Below, one piece after another: positions 23,072-33,968 of a stretch of DNA of 64,000 nucleotides. Below the pieces are notes generated by a model that was not told the DNA's origin, did not search any database, and saw nothing but the letters and a program-made list of their open reading frames with translations. A program made the translations under genes and the position numbers. How positions within the stretch are numbered: position 1 is the stretch's first letter; each line of letters begins with the position of its first letter. The DNA is from Steromphala cineraria. Lineage: Eukaryota > Mollusca > Gastropoda > Trochida > Trochidae. The stretch lies in assembly GCA_916613615.1 (NCBI GenBank), contig OU744728.1, positions 36,230,450 through 36,294,449 on the forward strand, written 5' to 3'.

Positions 23072-24805
23072 CCACTGTCGTGTACCAGGTATGGAGTGGA
23101 CTAATAGCAATGGCGGACGGGACAGGTCAACAGAGGTAGGTGTCTGCTTTCAGTGCTCCCTTCTCCTAATCGACGAGGTTTAGATGGTCACCTTTAACTG
23201 TGGTAGTCAGGAATAGAATCTTAAATACATTCCCTATGAGTTTTGGTTCACAAACTGCAAGAAATGTGCGTATTTAAGATGTCAAGTTGATGTTTATCTC
23301 ACTTTCATTTTCGAAGCGGAGGGGAGACTTTTAAATGCCCTTTTTCATGCCCTTAACGACCTTGAGTCTCATACATGTTGTCGCGCATATCAGTGCTTGG
23401 TTATAATAAAGATCTCTGTTCAATTTGAACTAATTTGGTTCAGAAACTACGAAGTGATTGACAAAATAACAAATCAACATGGCAGCGGAGTGGACTCGCC
23501 GAATAGTCAGCGGAGTGGACCCAGAAAGTCGGGTAGGGAGGGGACATTTTTGGATATGGAGGGGACACATTTGGATATGGAGCGGACATCACTTTTAAAT
23601 TGAATACTGTAGTTGAGACAATACCCATGGTAATACACAAACTCCTTTGTAAAGTTAGCCAAATGAAATCCACAGAAGACGTAATCTAGTTTCATAAGCA
23701 TTATCATCAACCTTTTCATTTACAAATGAGTGAAATAGTGGTTTCTCTTTTCTTTTGCAGAACCTACCCGGAGAACGTTTCCGTTGCTGCCGTTCTCAAA
23801 TCACATTTTGCTGATGGTGGCGTTGAACATTTCAGTTTTTTAGCAAAAAGGCTTCCTGGGTCTAATGAGAGATTGAGCACAGATGCATCTACGGACTTGG
23901 TGATGCACAAATCAAGTGACTCATCGTCAACATTGAAAGTCTCGTCGATGCAATATATCATATGGAGCTATTTGATAGTCTAATTATCCACTTGACGGCT
24001 CTAAACATTCTATTTCCATTTTCAATGTTTGTAATGGGTGGTACGCAGTGATCTATAATGTGTTGTTGCTGTTTTGTAGTGATTTGACAACGGCAGCAAC
24101 GGTAAATTCTGCAGAAAAGAAAAGAGAAACCCTTATTTCAATCATTTGTAAACGAAAAGATTGATGATAATGCTTATGAAACAAGATTTAATACGTCTTC
24201 TGTAAATTTCATTTGGCTAACTTTACAAAGGAGTTTGTGTATTACCATAAGTATTGTCTCAACTACAGTATACCATTTAAAGGTGATGTCCCCTCCCTAT
24301 CCAAATGTGTCCCCCCTCCATATCCAAAAATGTCCCCTCCCTACCCGACTTTCTGGGTCCACTCCGCCGATTATTCGGCGAGTCCACTCCGCTGCCATGT
24401 TGATTTGTTATTTTGTCAATATCTTCGTAGTTTCTGAACCAAATTAGTTCAAATTGAACAGAAATATTTATTATAACCAAGCACTGATATGCGCGACAAC
24501 ATGTATGAGATTCAAGGTCGTTGAGGGCATGGAAAAGGGCATTTAAAAGTTTCCCCTCCGCTTCGAAAATGAAAGTGAGATAAACATCAACTTGACATCT
24601 TAAATACGCACATTTCTTGCAGTTTGTGAACCAAAACTCATAGGGAATGTATTAAAGATTCTATTCCTGACTACCACAGTTAAAGGTGACCATCTATACC
24701 TCGTCAATTAGGAGAAGGGAGCACTGAAAGCAGACACCTACCTCTGTTGACCTGTCCCGTCCGCCATTGCTATTAGTCCACTCCATATCTGGTACACGAC
24801 AGTGG
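23072..24805. repeat. 1.73-kb near-palindrome with ~700-bp arms
   Basis: The left arm (about 23072-23800) is the inverted copy of the right arm (about 24077-24805). CCACTGTCGTGTACCAG starts one arm and its complement ends the other, and the arms then share GGCGGACGGGACAGGTCAAC, GAAGCGGAGGGGA and TTTCCGTTGCTGCCG. Identity looks high, with small indels. A unique ~275-bp loop remains. Each arm carries a purine-rich block (GGGTAGGGAGGGGACA) that could form a G-quadruplex, and a pyrimidine tract ending TTTTGCAG or TTCTGCAG. Many short frames are symmetric readings of the arms. It resembles a fold-back element; no transposase is seen. Confidence 0.8.
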
Positions 24806-24817
24806 TCCCGTTTATTA

Positions 24818-24845
24818 TGTCCCCCGAAATTTATTTCGGGAGACA
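24818..24845. repeat. 13-bp hairpin TGTCCCCCGAAAT / ATTTCGGGAGACA
   Basis: Arms 24818-24830 and 24833-24845 pair with one mismatch across a 2-nt centre. It sits between the palindrome and the 170-bp array and is followed by GTGATTCC reiterations (24871-24900). It looks like the start of the element that carries the array. Confidence 0.6.
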
Positions 24846-24922
24846 TTATGTTTTCACCTCGAGCTCCGTCCGTGATTCCGTGATTCCGTGATTCCGTCAT
24901 TCCGAAATGCTTTCTTTTCCGG

Positions 24923-25695
24923 GCCATGTCTCAAAAACCGTTCAATATTTTTTCACGAAACTTGGAATGTGCTTAGACCTAGTGATGGAGTGGTGCCTTT
25001 TGCTATTTTGGTTATTCTGAATTTTTTATTTTTTCTGGTTTCCATGGAAACAATTTGAACTTAGTGCATATTGGGGGTAGGAACCTTTTCCGGCCTCAAT
25101 CTCCAAAACCGTTCAATATGTTTTCACTAAACTTGGTATTTGCTTAGACCTAGCGATAGAGTGGTGCGTTTTGCTATATTGGTTATTCTGAATTTTTTTT
25201 TTCTGGTTTCCATGGAAACAATTTTAACTTAGTGCATATTGGGGCCTCTATTTCAAAATCTATCAAGTATTTCTTTACGGAACTTGGTTTGTGGTTAGAC
25301 TTAATGGTAGAGTGGTGCCTTTTGCTATTTTGGTTATTCTGAATTTTTAATTTTTTAAGGTTTCCATGGAAACAAATTTAACTCAGTGCATTTTGGGGGT
25401 AGGAACCTTTTCCGGCCTCAATCTCCAAAACCGTTCAATATTTGTTCACTAAACTTGGTATTTGCTTAGACCTAGTGATAGAGTGGTGCCTTTTGCTACT
25501 TTTTCTGTTCTGTTTTTTTAATATTTACTGGTTTCCATGGAAACAATTTGAACTTAGTGCATTTTGGGGGTAGGGACCTTTTCTGGCCTCTTATCTCAAA
25601 AACCGTTCAATATTTTGTCACCAAACTTGGTATTTGCTTAGACCCATTGATAGAGTGGTGCCTTTTGCTGCTTTGGTTATTCTGAATTTTTTATT
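24923..25695 (+). repeat. ~170-bp tandem array, 4.6 copies
   Basis: Unit starts lie at 24923, 25093, 25244, 25414 and 25586. Each has CCAAAACCGTTCAATAT (or a variant), TTGCTTAGACCTA, GAGTGGTGCCTTTTGCTA and GGTTTCCATGGAAACAA. The second interval is 151 bp because a 17-bp GTAGGAACCTTTTCCG block is missing. The last copy breaks off near 25695. Non-coding. Confidence 0.85.
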
Positions 25696-26266
25696 TAATG
25701 CATCTTACAGAAACAATTTCATATTTCATATGAAACCTCTCTCTATGGTTGCAAAATAGTCAATTTTGCTTTTATTTTTCATTAAAAAAGACCAAACTAG
25801 TCTCCTTTCCTTGAAGATATGTTGGGTAACCAATATTGGGAACTGATGCATAAAGAAGTAGAGTTTTCTAATTATTACCCGGTACGTGATATTACACCTC
25901 ATCACACAGAAAAGATTATGCCAGAAAGAAACACAAGGTTTGTACTCTGTATATTTTTTTCCTTTTTATGCAGTTCTAACAGTTTCTTTTTCATAATAAG
26001 ACTCTTTAAGAATTTCTAAATTAATTTGGTGGCAAGATCATAGCTCAGTATTGTATGTTGTAAGAGCACAGTTGTAAATTGTAAATTGATACATACATAA
26101 GTAAATTCTGCTCTTACCTAGCATGACTGAGGTATGAAAGACTAAGACAAATAACTAACAGGAATAATGTACAGTTTTAATTGTAATAGTTTAATTTTGA
26201 CTTCCTGATAGCCGTTGTGTAGTTATTTGTTTTCATAGTGATAGGACCTCCTCGTGGTGCCACCGG
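25696..26266. other. intergenic, no feature seen
   Basis: AT-rich; the 66-codon frame at 25819-26019 has no recognisable feature. Confidence 0.35.
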
Positions 26267-26482
26267 TAACAAGGAAAACCACTGTATCACATTAATTATC
26301 TATCATTTGAGATATATTAGTAACAAGGAAAACCACTGTATCACATTAATTATCTATCATTTGAGATATATTAGTAACAAGGAAAACCACTGTATCACAT
26401 TAATTATCTATCATTTGAGATATATTAGTAACAAGGAAAACCACTGTATCACATTAATTATCTATCATTTGAGATATATTAG
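26267..26482 (+). repeat. 54-bp minisatellite, four identical copies
   Basis: Units start at 26267, 26321, 26375 and 26429 with TAACAAGGAAAACCACTGTA and, as read, are identical. The period is a multiple of three, so the plus strand shows an 18-residue repeat (NKENHCITLIIYHLRYIS), but that frame opens with GTG and lacks an ATG. The identity points to recent expansion or gene conversion, or to an assembly artefact. Confidence 0.9.
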
Positions 26483-27651
26483 TAAAGAGAGGGTGAGCAT
26501 AACTATTGCAACTGACAAGTGCTTTCCTTGGCTAACTCTATCACATATAATAACATGTTTATTTCTTATTTCAGGTTAGGTGATCTTCTAAGTGACTCCT
26601 GAAGCTGATGTTATTTATGTTATTTATCCTAGATAGATGCTGCACATTCCTGCTATCTGTGTATCTGTATTCACTCTCTTCCCTTCTGATCCCTTTCAGC
26701 TTGATCCCTGAGTCCTACATATGAAATCTTTATGCATGCTCTCGATAAATGGACTCAAATATTTGAAGTCATAACCACTTCTTGTCATTAAATCCCCTTT
26801 GAGGCACTATAGTGTGAGGGAGTGGCTTTTACATGTAAATTCATTTTCATGTTTTCCCGTTCTCGTTCGTATTTATCAACATTGAAAATGGCTTTTAAAT
26901 CTAAATGTGGCAACAAGCAATATTTGAGTCCAGTGTTGTCCTGTAACCCTGTTATTCCTAAGCATTACATTACATTAGCATTAGGTGGTGGGCATGGTGT
27001 GAAGAGTCTCCTGTACTCCTGTGCATTGTTCGCTGACTTCAGATAGCTCGATTTACAACTTTGTTACTTGCACTGGTGCAACCTAAATTCTCAATTTGCA
27101 ACCTTGTTATCAGTCGCAATTTCACCTGGCACAAGTCACTCTCTGAGCTATAAATATACGCAATTTAGGACATTTAAATAGCTCATTAAAACACTTCATA
27201 ATATGTTTAAATAACTATAGAATTTCATAATAAAAATGCAAATTTGTTAATGTAGTGTTAAAAATAAGATCTTGAAATTATCAGAGTTACTAAATTAATG
27301 CTTTGAATAATTTTGAAGTCATGAAATCATTACCAAAAATCTATCGATTGACTGCAATAAAGCAGTGGTCACAGTGATATTACAAATCAAATACATCAAA
27401 TGTTTTACATTTCTATTAGAAAACAAGCAGTGCAACTAAAATTTGGTTGATGAAACTAGATCACAAGCTCAGGTTGCACCTTGTGCAAGTTTGTTAACAT
27501 TTCTTAAATCGTCGCTCTGACTGATTGCATGTTTTCTTTCAGCATTACACATACATGTACATAAATAGCTGCAGACAGCGTAAACAGTCCCATATTTCTC
27601 AAATTTGTAATCCTGCTAACTTAATGTATTATAATCAACAGAACTACAAAC
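26483..27651. other. intergenic / possible upstream intron of the 27652 ORF
   Basis: No credible coding sequence. TATTATAATCAACAG at the distal end looks like a splice acceptor, so some of this may be intron or 5' UTR of the small gene that follows. Confidence 0.35.
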
Positions 27652-28110
27652 ATGTCAAGCCCACATCAAACACCAACCAAGGTACCTCGCCTTTCGGATA
27701 AGTCGCCGCTGAAAGCCTCAATCTCGCCACTGCAGCGGTTGGATGAGGCCGCTGAAAACCTCAAGTGCTCATTCTACAAGTATGTGAGTGGATCTAAGGA
27801 TTTGCTGGAAATGCATCCTCCACAATCCAGAGCAGCTGCAATGCTGATCGCTAAAGGAGAATCTATAATCAAAGATCAAGTAGTCGTGATGAAATCTCAA
27901 ATAAACGCAGCACAGCAGCAGCTCGCCTCTCGCGACCAAACCATCAGCTACCTGCGCCAAGAGCTTGCAAACTCGCAAGCTCAGTTTCTTTCTGGAAAGT
28001 TTGAAGGTGATGAAACCCCTGGCACATCAGATCTTGCCACCTCTACTGGAGCCAAGGATGAGACTGCTGTCACTGGAGAAAACTTGGATGAGGCCCAAAA
28101 GGAGAATTAA
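27652..28110 (+). CDS. small coiled-coil ORF of unknown function (152 aa), next to the Helentron
   Basis: It starts at a true ATG 10 bases after a plausible acceptor (AATCAACAG). The protein has a Ser/Pro/Lys-rich start (TPTKVPRLSDKSPLKASISP), a predicted helical or coiled-coil middle (residues ~55-110, QLASRDQTISYLRQELANSQ), and an acidic Thr-rich tail ending QKEN. No family is recognised. The codon pattern and composition look like a real protein, unlike the surrounding AT-rich DNA. It could be a Helentron accessory protein, a captured host gene fragment, or a host gene whose other exons lie upstream. The 3' end is duplicated downstream. Confidence 0.5.
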   Translation: MSSPHQTPTKVPRLSDKSPLKASISPLQRLDEAAENLKCSFYKYVSGSKDLLEMHPPQSRAAAMLIAKGESIIKDQVVVMKSQINAAQQQLASRDQTISYLRQELANSQAQFLSGKFEGDETPGTSDLATSTGAKDETAVTGENLDEAQKEN

Positions 28111-28440
28111 CAGATCCCTGACAGAACTCTATGATAAAGATTTTTTTGTACTTTTTTAAGCACGTATAAAAAATACAATGGCACTTATTGTTTTATTTCA
28201 TCCCTATGCCAGAACTCTATGATAAAGATTTTTTTACCTTTTTAAGCACGTATAAAAAATACGATGGAAACGTCAAAGACACTGTTTGCATGCCACATCT
28301 ACTGGAGCCAAGGATGAGACTGCTGTCACCGGAGAAAACTTGGATGAGGCCCAAAAGGAGAATCAACAGATCCCTATGACAGAACTCTATGATAAAGATT
28401 TTTTTGTATTTTTTTAAGCACGTATAAAAAATACAATGGA
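28048..28440 (+). repeat. tandem duplications of the 3' end of the 27652 ORF
   Basis: The block from GCCACCTCTACTGGAGCCAA to AAGCACGTATAAAAAATACA (about 28038-28180) recurs at 28290-28437 with few changes. A shorter copy of its tail (GAACTCTATGATAAAGATTT...) lies at 28212-28266. In the first copy the reading frame ends at TAA; the second has CAA there and would run on into QQIPMTELYDKDFF. This is an unequal-duplication footprint. Confidence 0.8.
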
Positions 28441-28949
28441 ACTCTTTGTTTTATTTAAAACCGCAAAGACACTGTGTGTGTTCTTATGTACAATTATACT
28501 TATTGTGCTATAAACAATGTTCTGTTGCTTATGTATACTTATAGATGAATAAACGTTTTTCTTTTTTTTCAGACTGAGATTGCTGACATTTGGGTGAAAT
28601 TTGATTTTCAATACTCAGAAGTCAAGGTATATTTTTCAAATGCAATTGAGAACAAACTGATATGCTTTTATACCGACACAATATCATTTAACTTTGTATT
28701 GTTACAATTGAAACCAAACATCGTGTTCGACTGAATACCACAGTATATGTAGTATACGGACGAATGATTTATTATAACTTGTGAAATGTACACCACTGTA
28801 CTTTATATTACTTATAAATACAGAATTATACCTGCGTTATCCTAACACAATATTCAGAAACATGCTCAATTAAAAAACATTAAAAAGTCAAAACTGATTA
28901 TGAATTGACAGAATAATGCCAACCAAGGATCGCCAAAAGAGGATGCGAG

Positions 28950-29390
28950 AACTGAAACTGAAATTTTACTCTTTACCTTTTGTTTTGCAGCCTGGAGCCC
29001 ATGAGAATGTTCCTTCAAGTCCTATGCAAGGACCCGTTTCCCAGTCCAGGAGTTACACTTGTGATGCAACCAAGACATCTAGTTGGCCTTCCAATGACAA
29101 TCTCCATTCTCAAGGTCCCCCAGCAGTTCATCAGGTAAATACAAGTTCTTCTTTGTTTCTTTGTTTATTCCATTTCTTTTTTATCTTTTGACACTTAAGC
29201 AAATAGAATAAGTTAATATACTTACAGATCAAGAGCCGGTTTTATGTACAAATGGTCTTTCCTTCTCCAAACTGAAATTTTACTATTTACTTTTTTTTTG
29301 CAGCCTGGATCCCATGAGAATGTTCCTTCAAGTCCTCTGCAACGAACTGTTTCCCAGTCCAGGAGCCGAACTTGTGATCGTGATACTTCG
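28950..29390 (+). repeat. two-copy tandem duplication including an exon-like segment
   Basis: TTTTGCAG then CCTGGAGCCCATGAGAATGT at 28991 recurs as TTTTGCAG then CCTGGATCCCATGAGAATGT at 29304, a 313-bp period. Both are preceded by a polypyrimidine tract and encode 'PG(A/S)HENVPSSP', then 'VSQSRS'. Both look like splice acceptors with a following exon. The second runs into the N-terminal part of the Helentron protein; the first would be an alternative exon. Confidence 0.65.
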
Positions 29391-29575
29391 ACAGTCATGT
29401 CTACTAACAGTATGCCCTTAGCCCTGTTAGCCACATCACCACAAGCAATTCTCAACGGCAGAGAGATCGACATCAATCTTATAGATCATCTATCTGACCT
29501 GTTAAGACACCAATTTCATGTTGACGAAGGACATGGCCTTATCCATCCCTCACATATTCTTGGATACCTCATGAA

Positions 29576-31042
29576 CAGAGAGAGACTGCAAAACAGCAAA
29601 TATCTGCGCAAGAGAGAGAGACTATAAAACAGAATACAGCCGCTAGTATGAGAAAGTTGCGAACACAGGCTACCCCTGAGAAGGCAAAACACAGAAAAAC
29701 AGTTGATCGTCACAGAAAGGCTTCACAACGGCATCACCTTTCAGAAGTTGAAGGAAATGATAGAGAATTTCTTTTAAATCAGACAAAGAAAGCTTACAAG
29801 AAGGCCATCACTACAGGACCAGTGTATGTGTGTGTGTGCTGCATTAGATTGATGTACAGGACCTCTGTCATCCTTTATTGTCAGGAAAAATACTCTCCTG
29901 ATGTCACCTTCTTCCTTCCTGTTGAAGACAGTCTAAGCTTTGATGGACGGTACTATATCTGTACAACATGTGACAGATATCTAAAGAAGCAGAAAATTCC
30001 TCCAAAGTTGCAACAGAACAGTTTAAGTTTAGATGTTTAACCACCAGAACTGAAGTACCTGTCAGATCTTGAAGCAAGACTCATATCTAAACGCCTTCTG
30101 TTTATGAAAGTGCTGGCTCTTCCAAGTGGAAAACAGAGAGCAATATTTGGATCAGTGGTAAATGTACCTGTGGAAGTTGAAAGAACTTTAAAACTTAAAA
30201 GAAAATTAAGCTATCATGGACATCAGCTTTGCCAATTAGTGAGGCCTTCTGCCATAATGAATGCTTTGCAGTGGCTGAAAGTTAACAATGCTCTTTACTC
30301 TGATATTATTGTCAACACTCAGTGGGAAGCTGATAATGCTAGAGACAGTGCTGAAGACTGGTCTATTCTTACAGGACAGGATTCCCACAGTGAAGAAACA
30401 ACTGAAAGAATCATTCCCCCGAAGAAGTGCACCACACAAACTCTGTTGAAAGTACATCTGCAGAACATTCTACTGAAAGAAGTCAAACAACAGACTGCGA
30501 AGATCCTGAGCCCTCTGAAGACAACCACAACACTCAGTGGGAAGCTGATAATGCTAGTGACAGTGCTGAAGAGTCGTCTATTCAAGATTCCAACAAAGAT
30601 AAAGAGACAAGTGGTCAAAGCATGATTACCCCAAAAGAAATGGACCACACAGAGTCTGTTGAAAATTTGTCTGGCGAAGAACAATCTACTGAAAGAAATC
30701 AAACAAGAGACTATAAAGACCCTGAGCCCTCTGAAAACCAACAGCGTCGAATACAGTACAGTACATGCCTGCAGCCAGAAGAACTGTCATCTCACACGTC
30801 CAATACATACTCTATTGCACCTGGTGAAGGACATCAACCTTTGTGTATATTCACTGATCCCCAAAATGAACTGTTTGCATTCCCACAACTTTTCCCAACA
30901 GGAACTTTTGGTTTCGACACGGTCAGACAAGAAAAACTATCTCTAAGAAAATATTTCCAAACCAGACTTTTGTCAAAAGATTCGAGTTTTGCCCAAAGCA
31001 CCGAATACTTATTTTATTCACAGTATCTGACTGAAAAAAAAC
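29576..31042 (+). pseudogene. Helentron N-terminal segment with stop and frameshifts
   Basis: From about 29576 one frame reads through CVCCIRLMYRTSV, ICTTCDRYLKKQKIP and, after an in-frame UAA at 30038-30040, PPELKYLSDLEARLISKR, FMKVLALPSGKQ, GSVVNVPVEVE and QLCQLVRPSAIMNALQWLK. These are conserved blocks of the Helitron N-terminal region, including a CxxC pair. A ~210-bp linker encoding QWEADNA(R/S)DSAEE is tandemly duplicated (30317-30528, 30529-30745) and the frame shifts there. The frame beginning 30427 then carries FAFPQLFPTGTFGFD, which introduces the Helitron-like N domain, and stops after an A8 run near 31042. Confidence 0.8.
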
Positions 31043-32236
31043 CAGATTTCTGATAATGTCAGTATTTTCTTACGTAAGACATCTTCAACAAGTGATAATC
31101 TATCCCTGACAGCAGCTGATGTCACAGCTAGTGATCATATCAATGGTCTTGTGAGCAAGGACAGGGCATTTTATCTTCTGCAAAACATTCGTGGTTCACC
31201 CCCATATTGGAGAACTCTTTTGTATGACTTACTTGCAATGATTCGGCAACTAGGTATATTTACCTGGTTCTTAACACTTTCAGCAGCGGATCTTAAGTGG
31301 CCTGAATCCATTCAGATTGTGGCAGCACAGTATGGTCAAACACTCACTGCTGAAGATGTTGCAGCCATGCCTTGGGAAGAAAAATGTGCATGGATACGAA
31401 GGAACCCAGTGACAGTTGCCAGGCATTTTGACTTCTGTGTTCAGCAGTTTTTTAAACATTTCATTCTTTGAAAACCAGCCGTACTAGGAAGATAGATCAT
31501 TATGTGTACCGTGTTGAATTTCAACAGAGGGGATCCCCTCACATACATTGCGTGCTGTGGGTCAAAGGTGCACCAACAATGGACTCTGATGATGATACTG
31601 TCAGAAGCTTTGTGGATAGATTTGTAACCTGTTCTAATGATGAAGAGATTGAAGAACTGGTTCACCTTCAAACTCATACTCACTCATGAACTTGCCAGAA
31701 GAGTGGAAAGAAATGTCGTTTCCATTTCCCTAAACCTCGAACTAGTGAAACATTAGTATGCCACAAGTCAAATCAAGATCAAGCTTCCGAAAGACAGGAA
31801 TCCTCAGAAACATACAGGAAAACTGAAGATGTTGACAGAGAAACGTTGAAAAAGGTTTGGGGTGGGCTAGAAAACTTACAGGAATCTAACATCACTGTTG
31901 AGCATTTCCTTAATGTTATAGGAGTGTCGCTAGAACAGTACAAGAAAGCTTTAGCATCAATTAAATCTAATGATCATATTGTGCTAAAGAGAGAACTAAC
32001 TGAGCTAAACATCAACAATTACAACAAGGATATCCTCACAGTATGGGAAGCAAACATGGACATTCAATATGTTTGCAGTCCCTATGAATGCATCAGCTAC
32101 ATTGTTTCCTATGTCACAAAGGATGAAAGGGAAATGGGTCAAATTCTACAGGCTGCTGCATCTGAGGCTTCTTCTGGAAATATTCGCCAGCAGTTGAACA
32201 AGATTGGACACAAGTTCTTAACTACAGAGAGCTACA
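31043..32236 (+). pseudogene. Helentron Rep (HUH) domain, interrupted
   Basis: The frame resumes after a one-base shift as ISDNVSIFLRKTSS, then SKDRAFYLLQNIRGSPPYW and GIFTWFLTLSAADLKWPE, shifts again near 31465, and gives VEFQQRGSPHIHCVLWV. The His-Ile-His codons at 31539-31547 are the metal-binding HUH motif of rolling-circle Rep proteins. UGA at 31687 falls where CGA (Arg) would be expected, a likely CpG decay. The following CRFHFPKP is the family's Cys-rich step. CISYIVSYVTKDE (about 32090-32127) holds the nucleophilic tyrosine pair. The domain breaks off at IRQQLNKIGHKFLTTE, mid-way through a conserved block that continues at 33975. Confidence 0.85.
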
Positions 32237-33968
32237 ATTAATTCTGTCAAATGATCCTTCTCACTAAAATTTAACTTCTAATTTCAATTTGGTGACCAGG
32301 GCCCCCTGACCAGGACAACACAAGCATCCCAACATGACATCCTGACTCAAACAGTCACTCCCCTTCCTGAACTCCCAGACGAACCGATTCCTTCGCCGGC
32401 CCGATCACCCTCAATTTTAGTACAAGCCCAACCGCAGGAGCAGACTGCCAGCCCAGTGAGACAAGAGTCCCCACCCCCAGAGAGAAACCTGCAGGACTTC
32501 CTGGACGAGAGGGCCAGGGCAATGTGAGTTCTTCATGTGTTTCAATATCAGGCTTACAATTCATCATGATAGACATCTTTTAAATTCTTTAGAATGGCAT
32601 TGGTCAAACTAGACAATGATATGTATGACAAGTTTTTTATCTATTTCACACTACGTTTCTGAGCTATTTCTCTATCTGAAGAAGGACAAGAAGTTCCCCA
32701 GAAATGTCATGTTAAAATAAAAGATGTCAGTCATTGCCAAACCATATTTAAATGCCCTTGAAGGTTTTTTAAGTTGATGTCAGTTATCAGTAAAGTTAAA
32801 CACTTCACTACTCAACTTTTCCAATTGTGGTAATTTAATTTATTTTTATCTATTTCATAACTGGATCTGAATGTTGCCCATGTGTCTTTCTTCGTGTTCT
32901 TTATTAAATTCCTAAACATTTAGACATTAGGAACATGAGTAAACTTTTTATCATAACTAATCAAATAATGGTTCGCATCCTTCAGTGACTTTTCGCACCA
33001 GTTTGTACACCAGTTGTATAAATTCCTGACTTTTAGGCCAACTTAGTTGAATCTCTATCCTCCATCAATGCATAATTGTGGTTATGATACCATACACGTT
33101 ACAGTTAACTAAATCATGACATTGGGTGAATGCTAAATGAGATGAGATGGCAACAATAATGTTGAAGGCTTTCTCCCTGCAATAATACTCTCAGCCAAGA
33201 CACTACCGAGATACTCTTGCGTTAAACCATCGCATTACCTCGGGACATCCCCAGTCAATACATTAGGTAACTTGTATCATTTTGACAGAGTTCCTCGTCA
33301 CTTGAAACTATTTTAATCACAGCTTCCATCACAATATTTCAGACTGGAGAACCAAGAGCCCGAGCCACCCCCACGAAGATCTCCTTCCCCAAGGAGGACC
33401 CCATCCCCGAAGCACTCACCCCCTCCCCGCACCCCCAGTCCTGGGATATCAGAGTTGAGCTCTTCCCCGGTGACCAGTGTTCCTGAGACAATCAGCAAGA
33501 GCGTGTCTGAAGGATAGTGGCAGTTCAGCAGGAGCGAGGAACAGGCTGCTCCCTTCCCTTATGAAGAAGATACGGATCAAGTTTAATTAGAATCTATTGT
33601 GCTCCAATGAATACAGTTTCAAAACTGTATATCAAGATAGGATCAAAACTTCATCTCCAGGATCTGATCACAACTCCTTTTGTCACTTGTTTTGTTTACG
33701 CCTTAGTGCAGGCCAAACTTAGTTTTAGTATATGTATAAATATAAAGCATGGGCTAGATTCATCAATAAATAGATAGTATTTTTCCAAAAATAACCGAGA
33801 CAGCTTTGAAAACAAATCGTTTTCATTTTTATATAAGAGATGTGTTAACTCACAAGTCAATCGTAGACATAATCTTGACTTTCATATGTTACGATTGGAT
33901 GATATTATTAGATTGACCAACCAGAATAATGTTTGCATTACTTGGGATTTCCTATATTGGAATAAGAC
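32237..33968 (+). other. 1.7-kb insertion splitting Rep from helicase, bounded by GAGCTACA
   Basis: In Helitron proteins 'IRQQLxKIGxxFLTxRExSAQEAxxRxLSLPLKRSS' is continuous. Here it stops after FLTTE and resumes as ATFRILSLPLKRSS 1.7 kb later. GAGCTACA lies at both junctions (32229-32236 and about 33969-33976). The block holds a two-exon gene fragment and 3'-UTR-like sequence. There are no obvious inverted termini. It could be a gene capture, or an insertion by another element with 8-bp target duplication; the two sides are also out of frame with each other. Confidence 0.65.
32300..33517 (+). pseudogene. two captured exons of a Pro/Ser-rich protein (3' end of an unknown gene)
   Basis: Exon 1 is about 32300-32523, after GGTGACCAG and before a good donor GTGAGT. 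Exon 2 is 33343-33517, after ATATTTCAG. Joined, they keep one frame: ...TPLPELPDEPIPSPARSPS..., ...RNLQDFLDERARAILENQEP..., then RRSPSPRRTPSPKHSPPP and a stop at 33515. The GC content and codon use are clearly unlike the AT-rich surroundings. What follows (33518-33780) looks like a 3' UTR, with AATAAA near 33764. The parent gene is not recognised; whether the exons are still transcribed is unknown. Confidence 0.55.

Noticed and set aside
26238..26579. 113-codon repeat protein or a CRISPR-like array
   Set aside because: The frame begins with GTG, there are no spacers between the 54-bp copies, and the genome is eukaryotic; it is a minisatellite.
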